From the NCBI GenBank assembly GCA_902604715.1, contig CACLAD010000011.1:1-39230 (forward strand): a stretch of DNA of 39,230 nucleotides. Reading direction: 5' to 3'. Shown here piece after piece: positions 9,097 to 17,740 of the stretch. The DNA is from an uncultured Bacteroidota bacterium (GTDB lineage Bacteria > Bacteroidota > Bacteroidia > Flavobacteriales > Flavobacteriaceae). The notes under the pieces were generated by a model that ran no database searches, was not told the DNA's origin, and saw nothing but the letters and a program-made list of their open reading frames with translations. The position numbers were made by a program, and so were the translations under genes. The first letter of the stretch is position 1. Every line of letters starts with the position of its first letter.

Positions 9097-9447
9097 TCAG
9101 CTTAATAAATTATTTTCCTCATTGGGAAAAATTATAGTTGGTTTAAATTTTTTAGCTTCTTCAATATTCAATGAAGCATAAGTTATCAGAATTAAAATGT
9201 CGCCAACACTAACCTTTCTTGCAGCTGCACCATTAACCGTTATTTCACCAGATCCACTTGATCCGGCAATCACATAAGTTATAAATCTCTCTCCATTGTT
9301 ATTATTGACAACCTGGATTTTTTCTCCTTCTAATATATTAGCAGCATCCATTAGATCTTTATCAATTGTTATACTTCCAATATAATTCAAATCTGCTCCG
9401 GTTACCTTGACCCTGTGAATTTTAGATTTTACAATTTCAACATTCAT
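9097..9447 (-). CDS. panD: Aspartate 1-decarboxylase (PanD)
   Basis: PanD turns L-aspartate into beta-alanine, one of the two substrates of the PanC reaction in pantothenate (and so coenzyme A) synthesis. It is made as an inactive precursor that cleaves itself between Gly24 and Ser25 to give a pyruvoyl group; the site is visible as [10 protein letters not shown]. Arg54 and Tyr58, both used in the active site, are present in GERFITYVI. The length of 116 residues is normal. The gene lies 5 bases after panC and 1 base before the flippase-like gene, so the two pantothenate genes form the head of this minus-strand operon. Confidence 0.97.
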   Translation of the reverse strand: MNVEIVKSKIHRVKVTGADLNYIGSITIDKDLMDAANILEGEKIQVVNNNNGERFITYVIAGSSGSGEITVNGAAARKVSVGDILILITYASLNIEEAKKFKPTIIFPNEENNLLS

Positions 9448-9452
9448 AAACG

Positions 9453-10298
9453 TTAATAAAGTTTAATATTATCTATTAATCTAACACCCGAAATATAAGC
9501 AGCAATAAAAGCTCTATTCTTTTTATTGTTTCCTGATATCAATGGTTCCAATTTTTCCTCATCAGCAATCATAAAATAATCTAATTTAATTTCTGAATGA
9601 GCTTTTATTTTTTCTCTCACTTTTTTTTCAATTTCAAAGATATCTAAAGTGCTAAATTTTTCTTTTGCAAAATTAAGTGCTTTAAATAAATTTGTTGCTA
9701 TTTTTTTTGATGAAAAACTTAATTTACTATTTCTTGAACTTAATGCTAGCCCGTCTAATTCCCTAAGTGTTTCACATCTTACTACTTTCGTATTAATTTT
9801 TTTTTCAAAAACAAGATTTTCAATTATTCTAAGCTGTTGAAAATCCTTCTCACCAAAATAAATATTGTCAGGTTCAACTATTGAAAGTAATTTATTGACA
9901 ACCGTCGCAACTCCTTGAAAATGATTTTGTCGAGATTTTCCCTCCATGTGCTTATCAAGCCCATTAAAATCAAACTGGTGAGATTTAATCCCATCTGAGT
10001 AAATTTCGTCAGAATCTGGATTAAATAAAATAATTTCATCAGAAATTGATTTTAGTAGACCGATATCATTCTCAATATTTGATGGATAAGTTTGAAGATC
10101 TTCAGAGTTATCAAACTGCGTTGGATTTACAAAAATTGAAACTACAGTAACATTATTTTCCAGAATGGATTTTTTAACGAGAGACAAATGTCCATTATGA
10201 AGTGATCCCATTGTGGGAACAAAACCAATGATATTTCCTACTTTTTCAAGTTTATTCAGATGAGATTTTATACTTGAAATATCAGTAAAAATGAGCAT
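9453..10298 (-). CDS. panC: Pantothenate synthetase (PanC)
   Basis: PanC joins pantoate and beta-alanine using ATP, giving pantothenate. The 281 residues show the nucleotide-binding motif [15 protein letters not shown] (27-41, with the HxGH-like His34 and His37), [13 protein letters not shown], the [11 protein letters not shown] segment that contacts substrate, and the KMSKS-like LSSRNS loop. The length is standard for the family. It is the first gene of the minus-strand array, divergent from the glycogen-synthase-like gene across a 103-base gap. A weak -7-like TAATTTTT lies just upstream on the minus strand, but its spacing from a TTG is long. Confidence 0.97.
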   Translation of the reverse strand: MLIFTDISSIKSHLNKLEKVGNIIGFVPTMGSLHNGHLSLVKKSILENNVTVVSIFVNPTQFDNSEDLQTYPSNIENDIGLLKSISDEIILFNPDSDEIYSDGIKSHQFDFNGLDKHMEGKSRQNHFQGVATVVNKLLSIVEPDNIYFGEKDFQQLRIIENLVFEKKINTKVVRCETLRELDGLALSSRNSKLSFSSKKIATNLFKALNFAKEKFSTLDIFEIEKKVREKIKAHSEIKLDYFMIADEEKLEPLISGNNKKNRAFIAAYISGVRLIDNIKLY

Positions 10299-10334
10299 TT
10301 TAATAAAAAATTAACAGCATGTAAACTTAATACA

Positions 10335-10367
10335 TTGCAATTAATCTACATAATTTTTGTAATTTTG
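10335..10367 (+). promoter_or_regulatory. Promoter of the glycogen-synthase-like gene (Bacteroidota type)
   Basis: TTG at 10335-10337 and TAATTTTG at 10360-10367 are separated by 22 bases, matching the TTG / TAnnTTTG pattern of Bacteroidota sigma-ABfr promoters. Transcription would begin near 10374, leaving a leader of under 30 bases. It probably also serves the DUF4270 gene 5 bases downstream of the first. Confidence 0.5.
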
Positions 10368-10401
10368 CTTCCTCGTAGGGATACTTCAAAACAGTGAATT
10401 A

Positions 10402-11208
10402 ATGAAAAACAGAAAGATTTTATACGTATCGTCTGAAGTAGTACCATACCTACCTGAGTCCGAAATATCATCAATGTCTTTTGAAATTCCTAAAATGGTC
10501 AGTAAACAAGGTGGTCAGATTAGAATTTTCATGCCAAGATATGGAAACATCAATGAAAGAAGACATCAGTTACACGAAGTTATTAGACTTTCTGGGCTAA
10601 ATCTTGTTATCAATGATTTAGATATGCCGCTTATAATTAAAGTTGCATCTATTCCAAAGGAAAGAATACAAGTGTATTTTATTGATAATGAAGAATACTT
10701 TAAAAGAAAAGCTACTTTAAGAGACAGAGATAACAAGCTTTTTGAAGATAATGATGAGAGAGCTATATTTTTTGCGAAAGGTGTTTTTGAAACAATCAAG
10801 AGACTAAATTGGTCCCCAGATATAATTCATATTCATGGTTGGGTAGCTGCTTTATTACCTTTGTACCTAAAAAATATTTACAAAGACGAACCAATCTTTC
10901 AAAACAGTAAAATTATCACATCTTTATACGGAAATGAATTTGATAAAACATTGAATAAAAATATGATGAATAAAATCTTATTTGATGAGATTGATGACAG
11001 TTATATTTCTGAATTAAGTAAGCCAACTTATGAAAATTTAATGAAAGTTGCTATTGATTCTTCCGATGCTGTGATTAGGGGTTCTGAAAATATATCTTCA
11101 GAAATAAATGAATATTTAGAAAAATATAAGAAACCTATTCTTGAGTTTCAACCTATTGATTCATTTGCTGAACCATACATGGATTTTTACAATAACCTAC
11201 TTTCATAA
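10402..11208 (+). CDS. Half-length glycogen/starch synthase-like protein (GT5 N-terminal domain)
   Basis: 268 residues that match only the N-terminal Rossmann half of glycogen/starch synthases. Visible features are the opening strand KILYVSSEVVPY, QGGQIRIFMPRYGNINERRH (36-55) and PDIIHIHGWVAALLPLYLK (about 139-157). The KxGGL motif that binds ADP-glucose in true synthases is absent: the equivalent place reads ESEISSMSFEIPKM. The whole C-terminal GT-B domain is also missing. This short form is conserved in Flavobacteriia beside a DUF4270 gene, as far as I recall, so it is unlikely to be a recent truncation. I do not think it can be assumed to make glycogen; its real role is unknown. Confidence 0.8.
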   Translation: MKNRKILYVSSEVVPYLPESEISSMSFEIPKMVSKQGGQIRIFMPRYGNINERRHQLHEVIRLSGLNLVINDLDMPLIIKVASIPKERIQVYFIDNEEYFKRKATLRDRDNKLFEDNDERAIFFAKGVFETIKRLNWSPDIIHIHGWVAALLPLYLKNIYKDEPIFQNSKIITSLYGNEFDKTLNKNMMNKILFDEIDDSYISELSKPTYENLMKVAIDSSDAVIRGSENISSEINEYLEKYKKPILEFQPIDSFAEPYMDFYNNLLS

Positions 11209-11213
11209 AAAAA

Positions 11214-12848
11214 ATGAAATTCCAATATCTTAAGATTATTGCTATTTTTCTAACTTTTATTTCTTGTGAAAAAGATTTTGTAAGCTTTGATTCAGGTGTT
11301 ATAAATTCCGATAATGCTATTAACTTTTCAACCAACAATATTGAATATAATTTAACCACCCAATCTGAAATGGTTAACCCTGTTCAAACTAACAATCTTC
11401 CATCATTCCTTTTAGGAAGTTATAATCATCCTCAATATGGAAGATCAAATTCAAGTTTTGTTGGTCAAATGGTACCCTCTGAGTACAACCATGACTTTGG
11501 TGATAATGTTGTATTGGACTCTGTTGTTTTAACCATTCCCTACTTTTCGAGAGGTATAGATACAAGTGAAGAAGGTGATATTACCTACGAAATTGATTCT
11601 GTTTATGGTGAAGATCCGATTAAATTATCTGTGTACAGAAATAATTTCTTTTTCAGAACATTTGATCCTTTCTCTAATTTTGACACATCTCAAAGTTATT
11701 ATTCTAATGGTTCGCTTTCTGTTGAGGAAATAATAGACGTAGCACAACTTGAGGGTGAATTACTATTTGAAATTGATGATTTTACACCTAGTCCTGAACA
11801 AATTAATTTAACGAAAATTGATACAGCTGGAAATCCATATGTAGCTCAAAGAATTGCTCCAGCACTTAGATTTAAACTTAATAATCCAAATGATAACTTT
11901 TGGGAAACAAATTTCTTTGAGAATGAAGGAAATCAAGTTCTAACTAATGAGCCAAACTTTAAAGAATTTTTTCGTGGCTTGTACATAAAGGTTGAAAGTA
12001 ATTCAAACGGATCTATAATGCTTTTAAACTTTGCATCATCAAATACAAAACTTACCATTCATTATACCTCCGATAATACCAATGTTGGTGATAGTGATAC
12101 TGGTTCAATTGATGACATTGAAACCAATCAACATGAGTATGTGATGAATTTCTCTGGAAATCTCATTAATTTATTTGACAATGAAAACCCTATTGATGTA
12201 GGATTAATAGATCAAACAAATGGAAGTGAAAATATTTATCTAAGAGGGGGTGAAGGAATTGTGTCAACTCTTGATTTATTCTCCGGCACAATTACAAATG
12301 ATAATGGTGAAGAAATGAGTGCATTTGACCATTTTAAACAATTCTTCTATGATGATATTGCAGACGAGCCAATTAGAATTGTAAATGAAGCGTATATCGA
12401 ATTCTTTGTTAATCAGAACTTTATAAATGATGATGAACCTGAGAGAATTTACATATACAATTATGAACAAAATACTGCACTTATTGATTATTTTTTAGAT
12501 CAATCTGTAAGCTCATTAACAATCAATGCAAAAATTAATCATCTTGAACCCCTGGTAAGAGATAGTCTTGACGATGATAAGGGAATCAAATATAAAATTA
12601 GAATCACTGAACACCTAAACAATCTTATCTTAAGAGACTCAACAAACGCAAAACTTGCACTCGGCGTTATTTCTGATGTAGCATCAGTACAAAATTTTAA
12701 AATCTTAGATGGTTCGGAATCTGATAATAAAAGATTAGCATCTGGAATTATATTAAGTCCGAAAGGAACAATTCTACACGGAAATTTAAGTACTGACATT
12801 GAAAAAAGGCCTAAAATTAAAATTTATTACACAGAACCAGAGGATTAA
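11214..12848 (+). CDS. DUF4270 family lipoprotein
   Basis: A 544-residue lipoprotein: the signal peptide ends in FISC with Cys18 as the lipidation site, followed by EKD, an acidic/lysine start compatible with surface export in Flavobacteriia. The rest is a beta-rich, Asp/Asn-rich protein. Segments such as PSFLLGSYNHPQYGRSNSS and VVLDSVVLTIPY (residues about 62-100), and the C-terminal SGIILSPKGTILHGN, fit DUF4270. Its function is not known. It follows the glycogen-synthase-like gene by 5 bases and precedes glmS, an arrangement suggesting a link with cell-envelope sugar supply, but this is only inferred from position. Confidence 0.8.
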   Translation: MKFQYLKIIAIFLTFISCEKDFVSFDSGVINSDNAINFSTNNIEYNLTTQSEMVNPVQTNNLPSFLLGSYNHPQYGRSNSSFVGQMVPSEYNHDFGDNVVLDSVVLTIPYFSRGIDTSEEGDITYEIDSVYGEDPIKLSVYRNNFFFRTFDPFSNFDTSQSYYSNGSLSVEEIIDVAQLEGELLFEIDDFTPSPEQINLTKIDTAGNPYVAQRIAPALRFKLNNPNDNFWETNFFENEGNQVLTNEPNFKEFFRGLYIKVESNSNGSIMLLNFASSNTKLTIHYTSDNTNVGDSDTGSIDDIETNQHEYVMNFSGNLINLFDNENPIDVGLIDQTNGSENIYLRGGEGIVSTLDLFSGTITNDNGEEMSAFDHFKQFFYDDIADEPIRIVNEAYIEFFVNQNFINDDEPERIYIYNYEQNTALIDYFLDQSVSSLTINAKINHLEPLVRDSLDDDKGIKYKIRITEHLNNLILRDSTNAKLALGVISDVASVQNFKILDGSESDNKRLASGIILSPKGTILHGNLSTDIEKRPKIKIYYTEPED

Positions 12849-12854
12849 AATATT

Positions 12855-12880
12855 AGATATTATATTACATATCTTTTTTT
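12855..12880 (+). terminator. Weak intrinsic terminator after the DUF4270 gene
   Basis: AGATAT (12855-12860) pairs with ATATCT (12869-12874) around an 8-base loop and runs into seven T residues (12874-12880). The stem is short and AT-only, so it may only attenuate read-through into glmS. Confidence 0.35.
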
Positions 12881-12918
12881 CTAAGACAAAAAACCAAAAT
12901 TTATAAATTTAGAATAAT

Positions 12919-14766
12919 ATGTGCGGAATTGTAGGGTACTTAGGAGAAAGAGATTCATTGCCTATCATTTTAAATGGTTTGAAAAGACTTGAATATAGGG
13001 GTTATGACAGCGCCGGTATTGCAATATACAATGGCTCAACAATAGCCTCATGTAAGTCAAAGGGTAAGATTAGTAAACTAGAAAAGCTAGTTGACAAAAG
13101 AAAAAATATGTCTGGAGGAATTGGAATAGGTCATACAAGATGGGCTACTCACGGTGAACCTAATGATATTAATGCCCATCCCCAATTTTCAAATTCTAAA
13201 AAATTATGTCTTGTTCATAACGGAATTATTGAAAACTACTCAACTATTAAGCAAAAGCTGATTAAAGAAGGATTTTCATTTTCGTCTGAAACTGACACAG
13301 AAGTGCTTGTAAACCTAATAGAATTTGTAAAGAATAAAAATGATGTAAAACTAGGTGAAGCAGTTCAAATTGCACTAAATCAGGTAATTGGCGCATATGC
13401 TATTGCTGTAATTGATGATGATAAACCAGACGAAATTGTTGTTGCAAAACTAGGAAGTCCTTTATGTATAGGAATTGGCGAAGACGAACATTTTATAGGT
13501 AGTGATGTCACTCCGTTTATAGAATTTACCAAAGATGTTGTGTATCTAGAGGACGGTGAGCTGGCAATAATCAGAAATCACAAAGAAACTTTTTTCAGAA
13601 AAATTGATGATGACTCTTTGATATCACCAATTGTCAGTAAACTCGAACTGAGTCTTGATAAAATAGAAAAACAAGGTTACGATCATTACATGTTAAAAGA
13701 AATATATGAACAACCAAAAGCAATTAAAGATACCCTAAGGGGTAGGTTAAATGTAAAAAAAGGAATTATCAAAATGTCCGGTATGGATGATTACATTAAT
13801 AAATTTCTTTCAGCAAAAAAAATTACTATCATAGCCTGTGGAACATCTTGGCATTCTGCATTGGTTGCTGAGTATATGTTTGAAAAGATTTCAAAAATAC
13901 CAGTTGAAGTTGAGTATGCTTCTGAATTTAGATACAGAGATCCTATTATCGAAAAAGACGATATAATAATTGCTATTTCTCAGTCTGGTGAAACGGCTGA
14001 CACATTAGCTGCTATTAAACTCGCTAAGTCTAAAGGTGCATTTGTTTATGGGATATGTAACGTAGTTGGATCATCAATTGCAAGGGAATCTGACTCTGGC
14101 TCGTATACACATGCAGGCCCAGAAATCGGAGTTGCTTCAACTAAAGCCTTCACTACTCAGATGACCGTATTGTACATGATGGCTGTAAAACTTAGTAAAT
14201 CTAAAGGAATAATTTCCGAAAAATTATTTCAAAAATATTTACTTGAGATTTCTAATATTGATAAAAAAGTTCACCAAGCGCTTTCATCTAATAACGAAAT
14301 AAAAAAAATTGCAAAAAAGTTTTTAACTGCAACTAATTGCTTGTATTTAGGTAGGGGATATAACTTTCCGATTGCTCTAGAGGGAGCGCTAAAGCTAAAA
14401 GAAATTTCATACATACACGCTGAGGGGTACCCTGCAGCAGAGATGAAACACGGCCCAATTGCACTCATTGACAAAGATATGCCAACAATTGTCATAGCTA
14501 CCAATAAAATAAATTATGATAAAATTGTAAGCAATATTCAAGAAATAAAGTCGAGAAAAGGAAAGATTTGTGCCATAGTTTCAAAAGGGGATAAAGAGGT
14601 TAAAAAAATAGCTGATTATGTTATTCAAGTGCCAGATAGTATTGAGTCAATTACTCCATTTATTACAGTAATTCCTCTTCAGTTACTTTCATATTATATA
14701 GCTGTCATGTTAGGAAAAGATGTTGATCAGCCAAGAAATTTAGCAAAATCTGTAACAGTTGAGTAG
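12919..14766 (+). CDS. glmS: Glutamine--fructose-6-phosphate aminotransferase (isomerizing)
   Basis: GlmS makes glucosamine-6-phosphate from fructose-6-phosphate and glutamine, the first step towards UDP-GlcNAc for peptidoglycan and LPS. The 615 residues start with the N-terminal nucleophile Cys2 (MCGIVGYLG); the glutaminase domain continues with RLEYRGYDSAGIA, HTRWATHG and CLVHNGIIENY. Two SIS sugar-isomerase domains follow, with IIACGTSWHSALVAEY, ISQSGETADTLAA and, later, HAEGYPAAEMKHGP. The C-terminus is the expected DQPRNLAKSVTVE. No glmS ribozyme is visible in the 70 bases upstream, as expected outside Firmicutes. Its stop is directly adjacent to the stop of the convergent gene on the other strand. 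Confidence 0.98.
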   Translation: MCGIVGYLGERDSLPIILNGLKRLEYRGYDSAGIAIYNGSTIASCKSKGKISKLEKLVDKRKNMSGGIGIGHTRWATHGEPNDINAHPQFSNSKKLCLVHNGIIENYSTIKQKLIKEGFSFSSETDTEVLVNLIEFVKNKNDVKLGEAVQIALNQVIGAYAIAVIDDDKPDEIVVAKLGSPLCIGIGEDEHFIGSDVTPFIEFTKDVVYLEDGELAIIRNHKETFFRKIDDDSLISPIVSKLELSLDKIEKQGYDHYMLKEIYEQPKAIKDTLRGRLNVKKGIIKMSGMDDYINKFLSAKKITIIACGTSWHSALVAEYMFEKISKIPVEVEYASEFRYRDPIIEKDDIIIAISQSGETADTLAAIKLAKSKGAFVYGICNVVGSSIARESDSGSYTHAGPEIGVASTKAFTTQMTVLYMMAVKLSKSKGIISEKLFQKYLLEISNIDKKVHQALSSNNEIKKIAKKFLTATNCLYLGRGYNFPIALEGALKLKEISYIHAEGYPAAEMKHGPIALIDKDMPTIVIATNKINYDKIVSNIQEIKSRKGKICAIVSKGDKEVKKIADYVIQVPDSIESITPFITVIPLQLLSYYIAVMLGKDVDQPRNLAKSVTVE

Positions 14767-16215
14767 TTAAAATTCTTCCCAAAAATTTGTAGTAAATTCA
14801 TCCAAATATTCTGGCATAACTTCATTCTTATTGCCAACTTTTTCAAATATTTCTCTGGTTATTTTTTTAGAATCAAAAACTTGTAATTCTGCAACTGTTT
14901 TTACATCTGTTATTAAATCCATCTTAAAGGAAATTTCATTTTGTTTTCTTCTGCCTTTTACATTTTTATTTTTTTCAATCAACTTTATTGGCCTATCGAA
15001 TCCTGTCCTTTGTCCAAAGTTAATCTTTGCATAGGATAAGCCGTACTTTTCATTGTCAAATTTTGATAAAATCATCTTTCCCTCACGCATGTAAATATTT
15101 ACAAAAACTCCCAATAATTTTATCTTATAGACAGGCTTAATATTTCTAAAATCAATTCTGACAATAGCAAAATCCTCAGGATTTATGTATAAAGTTGCTG
15201 AATATTTAGATCTACCCTTTGGAGTAGCTTCAATTTGATATACTAAATCATCTCCAAGTAAATTGAAATTTGGAACAGAAAAATTATACTTATTTGGTTT
15301 TAATATAAAATCTAATGCAGTTCCCTTTTCAAAAAAGAGAAAATTATAAATTCTATTTATTGTCCATATTTGGCCTTGAGCAAAATCATCTTTTTCTTTT
15401 ATTTCTTTTTCTTCAAATTTTTTTAATGATTCGACATTTGTGCTATCTACTTCTTCCAATCCATCAATCTCAAGGTCACCTCCAAATATTCCAGATTTAA
15501 TCTTGTAATAAGAGTCAGGTTTTAATTCTTTTTTAAAAGCATCCTCCATTTTTTTATTAATTGACTCTAGTACTTCACCCTCCTTGTTATATGTCTCTCT
15601 GGACTTGATTATTTTAATCTTCTTTTTAAATTCATCATCAAAGCTTGTGTAATAATAAGCTAATGTTTCTAGCCCTGAATTATTCTCTCTACCAAGGTTA
15701 ACAAGTAGGCTATCAATTAAACTTTTATTTATTTCAGGTACTGTAGACTTAAACTTGTTGATAATAAATCTTTCGGTACTTGTGTTAGATTTTCTACTTA
15801 GATAAATCTTATTTTCACTAAATTCTTTTTCATAATTCTTATCAATATTTTCTACTACTTTAGAAATAATTTCCTCTGAACTTAATTTTTTATTTGTTAA
15901 AAAAACATCAGATAATTTTATTGGTGTTTGAATCAACCTAATAATTGTATCATTAAAATCATTTATAAAAAATGACCTTTTATTATATCCCATCGATGAT
16001 ATATACATTGAGTCGTTTTGGGATAATTGAGATTTAATTAATTCAAATTCTCCGTTGTCGTCAGAAATTAAACCGTTATTATTAGAGAAATAAATATTAG
16101 TATATGGAATTGGTTTGGCAGTTAGAGAATCAATTATTTGAATATTTAATGATTGACAATGAATTGTCTTTGTTAGTAAGAGAAAAATAATAATTATAAT
16201 AAAATTTCTAAACAC
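14767..16215 (-). CDS. Secreted protein with carboxypeptidase-D-like regulatory domain
   Basis: 482 residues with a signal peptide ending near HCQ (residues 1-21). It then has a carboxypeptidase-regulatory-like beta-sandwich: LNIQIIDSLTAKPIPYTNIY and GLISDDNGEFEL, the same type of domain that precedes TonB-dependent receptors. The remaining ~380 residues are Lys-rich with a mixture of helices and strands and contain ALDFILKPNKYNFSVPNFN and INPEDFAIVRIDFRN. There is no TonB plug or barrel, so it is not a receptor. Similar proteins are frequent in Flavobacteriia without known function; an outer-membrane-associated periplasmic role is an inference. It is divergent from the DUF819 gene and meets glmS tail to tail with no spacer. 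Confidence 0.65.
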   Translation of the reverse strand: MFRNFIIIIIFLLLTKTIHCQSLNIQIIDSLTAKPIPYTNIYFSNNNGLISDDNGEFELIKSQLSQNDSMYISSMGYNKRSFFINDFNDTIIRLIQTPIKLSDVFLTNKKLSSEEIISKVVENIDKNYEKEFSENKIYLSRKSNTSTERFIINKFKSTVPEINKSLIDSLLVNLGRENNSGLETLAYYYTSFDDEFKKKIKIIKSRETYNKEGEVLESINKKMEDAFKKELKPDSYYKIKSGIFGGDLEIDGLEEVDSTNVESLKKFEEKEIKEKDDFAQGQIWTINRIYNFLFFEKGTALDFILKPNKYNFSVPNFNLLGDDLVYQIEATPKGRSKYSATLYINPEDFAIVRIDFRNIKPVYKIKLLGVFVNIYMREGKMILSKFDNEKYGLSYAKINFGQRTGFDRPIKLIEKNKNVKGRRKQNEISFKMDLITDVKTVAELQVFDSKKITREIFEKVGNKNEVMPEYLDEFTTNFWEEF

Positions 16216-16276
16216 TTAATCACTTTAAATTTTGTTACTTTTATAAATATAATGAATAGCTAAATAACGATTAAAT
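16216..16276. promoter_or_regulatory. Divergent promoter region
   Basis: These 61 bases must carry the promoters for both the secreted protein (minus) and the DUF819 unit (plus). On the plus strand TACTTTTA (16236-16243) and on the minus strand TATATTTA (16244-16251) each match TAnnTTTG at 7 of 8 positions and sit back to back. Neither has a clear TTG at -33. Confidence 0.3.
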
Positions 16277-17533
16277 ATGCCCTTTACAAATGATGCCATA
16301 GTTTTTGGAATTTTAATGATTTCTTTAGGTTTTGTTTTTTACACAGAGTCAATAAAAGAAGGTTTTTGGTATAAATTCTACAAGTTAATTCCTGGGTTAT
16401 TAATGTGTTACTTTATTCCCGCAATATTTAACTCGTTAGGAATAATATCATCTGAAGAGTCTCAAACTTATTATATAGCTAGTAGATATTTACTTCCAGC
16501 TGCCCTTTTACTTATGACATTAAGTATAGATTTAAAGGCCATATATAACCTAGGTTATAAAGCTTTGGTCATGTTTTTCACTGGAACAATTGGAATAATA
16601 ATAGGTGGACCTATATCAATTTTAATTTTGTCAATGTTTTTCCCTGAATTATTTAACGGAGCGGGGCCCGATGCTATTTGGAGAGGTTTGTCTACCCTGG
16701 CTGGGAGTTGGATTGGAGGAGGCGCAAATCAAGCAGCAATGCTTGAAATATTTGAATATAATCCTCAAAAATACGGAGGAATGGTTTTAGTTGATATTGT
16801 GGTAGCTAATATTTGGATGGCTATGATTCTATTTGGGATTGGAAAGAAAAAATCAATTAATAAATGGCTAAAAGCTGATACTTCTGCAATAGAAGAATTA
16901 AAAGAAAAGGTGACTTCATTTTCAAATAGTACAAAAAGAATTCCTAAACTTTCAGACTATATGGTTCTGTTAGCAATTGCTTTTGGAACCGTTGGTTTGT
17001 CACATCTTGGTGCTGAATATATTTCTGAATTTCTCACATCAAATTTTGAGGCAATAGCTGATAAAAGTTCTGGATTATCCTCCTTTGCATCAAAGTTTTT
17101 TTGGATGATATCAATTGCAACTTTTATTGGTATTGGGCTATCATTCACAAAAGCTAAAAACTTTGAAGGAGTTGGAGCCAGTAAAATAGGAAGCATATTT
17201 ATATATATTCTAGTAGCAACAATCGGAATGAAAATGGATTTAGGATCTATTCTTGAAGAACCAAAACTTATACTAATCGGTTTAATCTGGATGTCAATTC
17301 ATGCTCTCTTACTAATAGTCGTTGCAAAATTAATAAGAGCTCCTTACTTTTTCCTTGCTGTAGGAAGTCAAGCCAATGTTGGTGGTGCAGCTTCAGCGCC
17401 TGTTGTTGCAGCTGCATTTCATCCATCTCTTGCGACAGTCGGAGTATTACTAGCAGTATTTGGGTATGTGGTAGGAACCTATGGAGCAATGATATGTACA
17501 TGGTTAATGGAATACACCTCTAACCTAAGTTAA
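16277..17533 (+). CDS. DUF819 family membrane protein (putative transporter)
   Basis: A 418-residue polytopic inner-membrane protein with about ten hydrophobic segments. Family signatures are the glycine-rich WRGLSTLAGSWIGGGANQAA (about 132-151) and its C-terminal counterpart AVGSQANVGGAASAPVVAAA (about 362-381). Such paired discontinuous segments are typical of secondary transporters of the bile-acid/2-keto-gluconate permease type, and DUF819 (YjcL-like) is usually grouped with these; the substrate is not known. The stop TAA shares its last A with the ATG of the CDGSH gene, so the two are translationally coupled, and a TonB-dependent receptor follows 28 bases after that. Confidence 0.85.
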   Translation: MPFTNDAIVFGILMISLGFVFYTESIKEGFWYKFYKLIPGLLMCYFIPAIFNSLGIISSEESQTYYIASRYLLPAALLLMTLSIDLKAIYNLGYKALVMFFTGTIGIIIGGPISILILSMFFPELFNGAGPDAIWRGLSTLAGSWIGGGANQAAMLEIFEYNPQKYGGMVLVDIVVANIWMAMILFGIGKKKSINKWLKADTSAIEELKEKVTSFSNSTKRIPKLSDYMVLLAIAFGTVGLSHLGAEYISEFLTSNFEAIADKSSGLSSFASKFFWMISIATFIGIGLSFTKAKNFEGVGASKIGSIFIYILVATIGMKMDLGSILEEPKLILIGLIWMSIHALLLIVVAKLIRAPYFFLAVGSQANVGGAASAPVVAAAFHPSLATVGVLLAVFGYVVGTYGAMICTWLMEYTSNLS

Positions 17534-17712
17534 TGGAGAAAAAAATTACACAAATATTTAGAAAAGAAAAGGGGCAAATAGTTGTTCACGGTGAGGTTAA
17601 TTTAACAGATGCTGAAGGAAATAAAATTCCACATGGAGAAAGATTTACGCTGTGTGGTTGCGCAAAATCGAAAAAACTTCCATTTTGTGATGGCTCTCAC
17701 AAATTAGACTAG
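17533..17712 (+). CDS. CDGSH-type iron-sulfur protein, 59 residues
   Basis: A very small gene starting on the ATG that overlaps the DUF819 stop (TAATG at 17531-17535). The protein contains CGCAKSKKLPFCDGSH near its C-terminus, an exact match to the CDGSH motif C-x-C-x2-(S/T)-x3-P-x-C-D-G-(S/T)-H, whose three Cys and one His hold a labile 2Fe-2S cluster. A preceding beta segment (QIVVHGEVNLTDAEG, HGERFTL) completes a single domain. There is no membrane anchor, so it is probably cytoplasmic. CDGSH proteins take part in redox or Fe-S handling. Close coupling with a permease is unusual and suggests a joint task, which is an inference. Confidence 0.9.
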   Translation: MEKKITQIFRKEKGQIVVHGEVNLTDAEGNKIPHGERFTLCGCAKSKKLPFCDGSHKLD

Positions 17713-17740
17713 ATGGCCTATTGGAATAAAATTTTTTAAT

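Noticed and set aside
12849-12918. glmS ribozyme
   Set aside because: The 70-base gap is too short and AT-rich to hold the ribozyme fold; it contains only a weak terminator.
14767-16215. TonB-dependent receptor
   Set aside because: It has the carboxypeptidase-like domain but no TonB plug and is too short for a barrel with plug.
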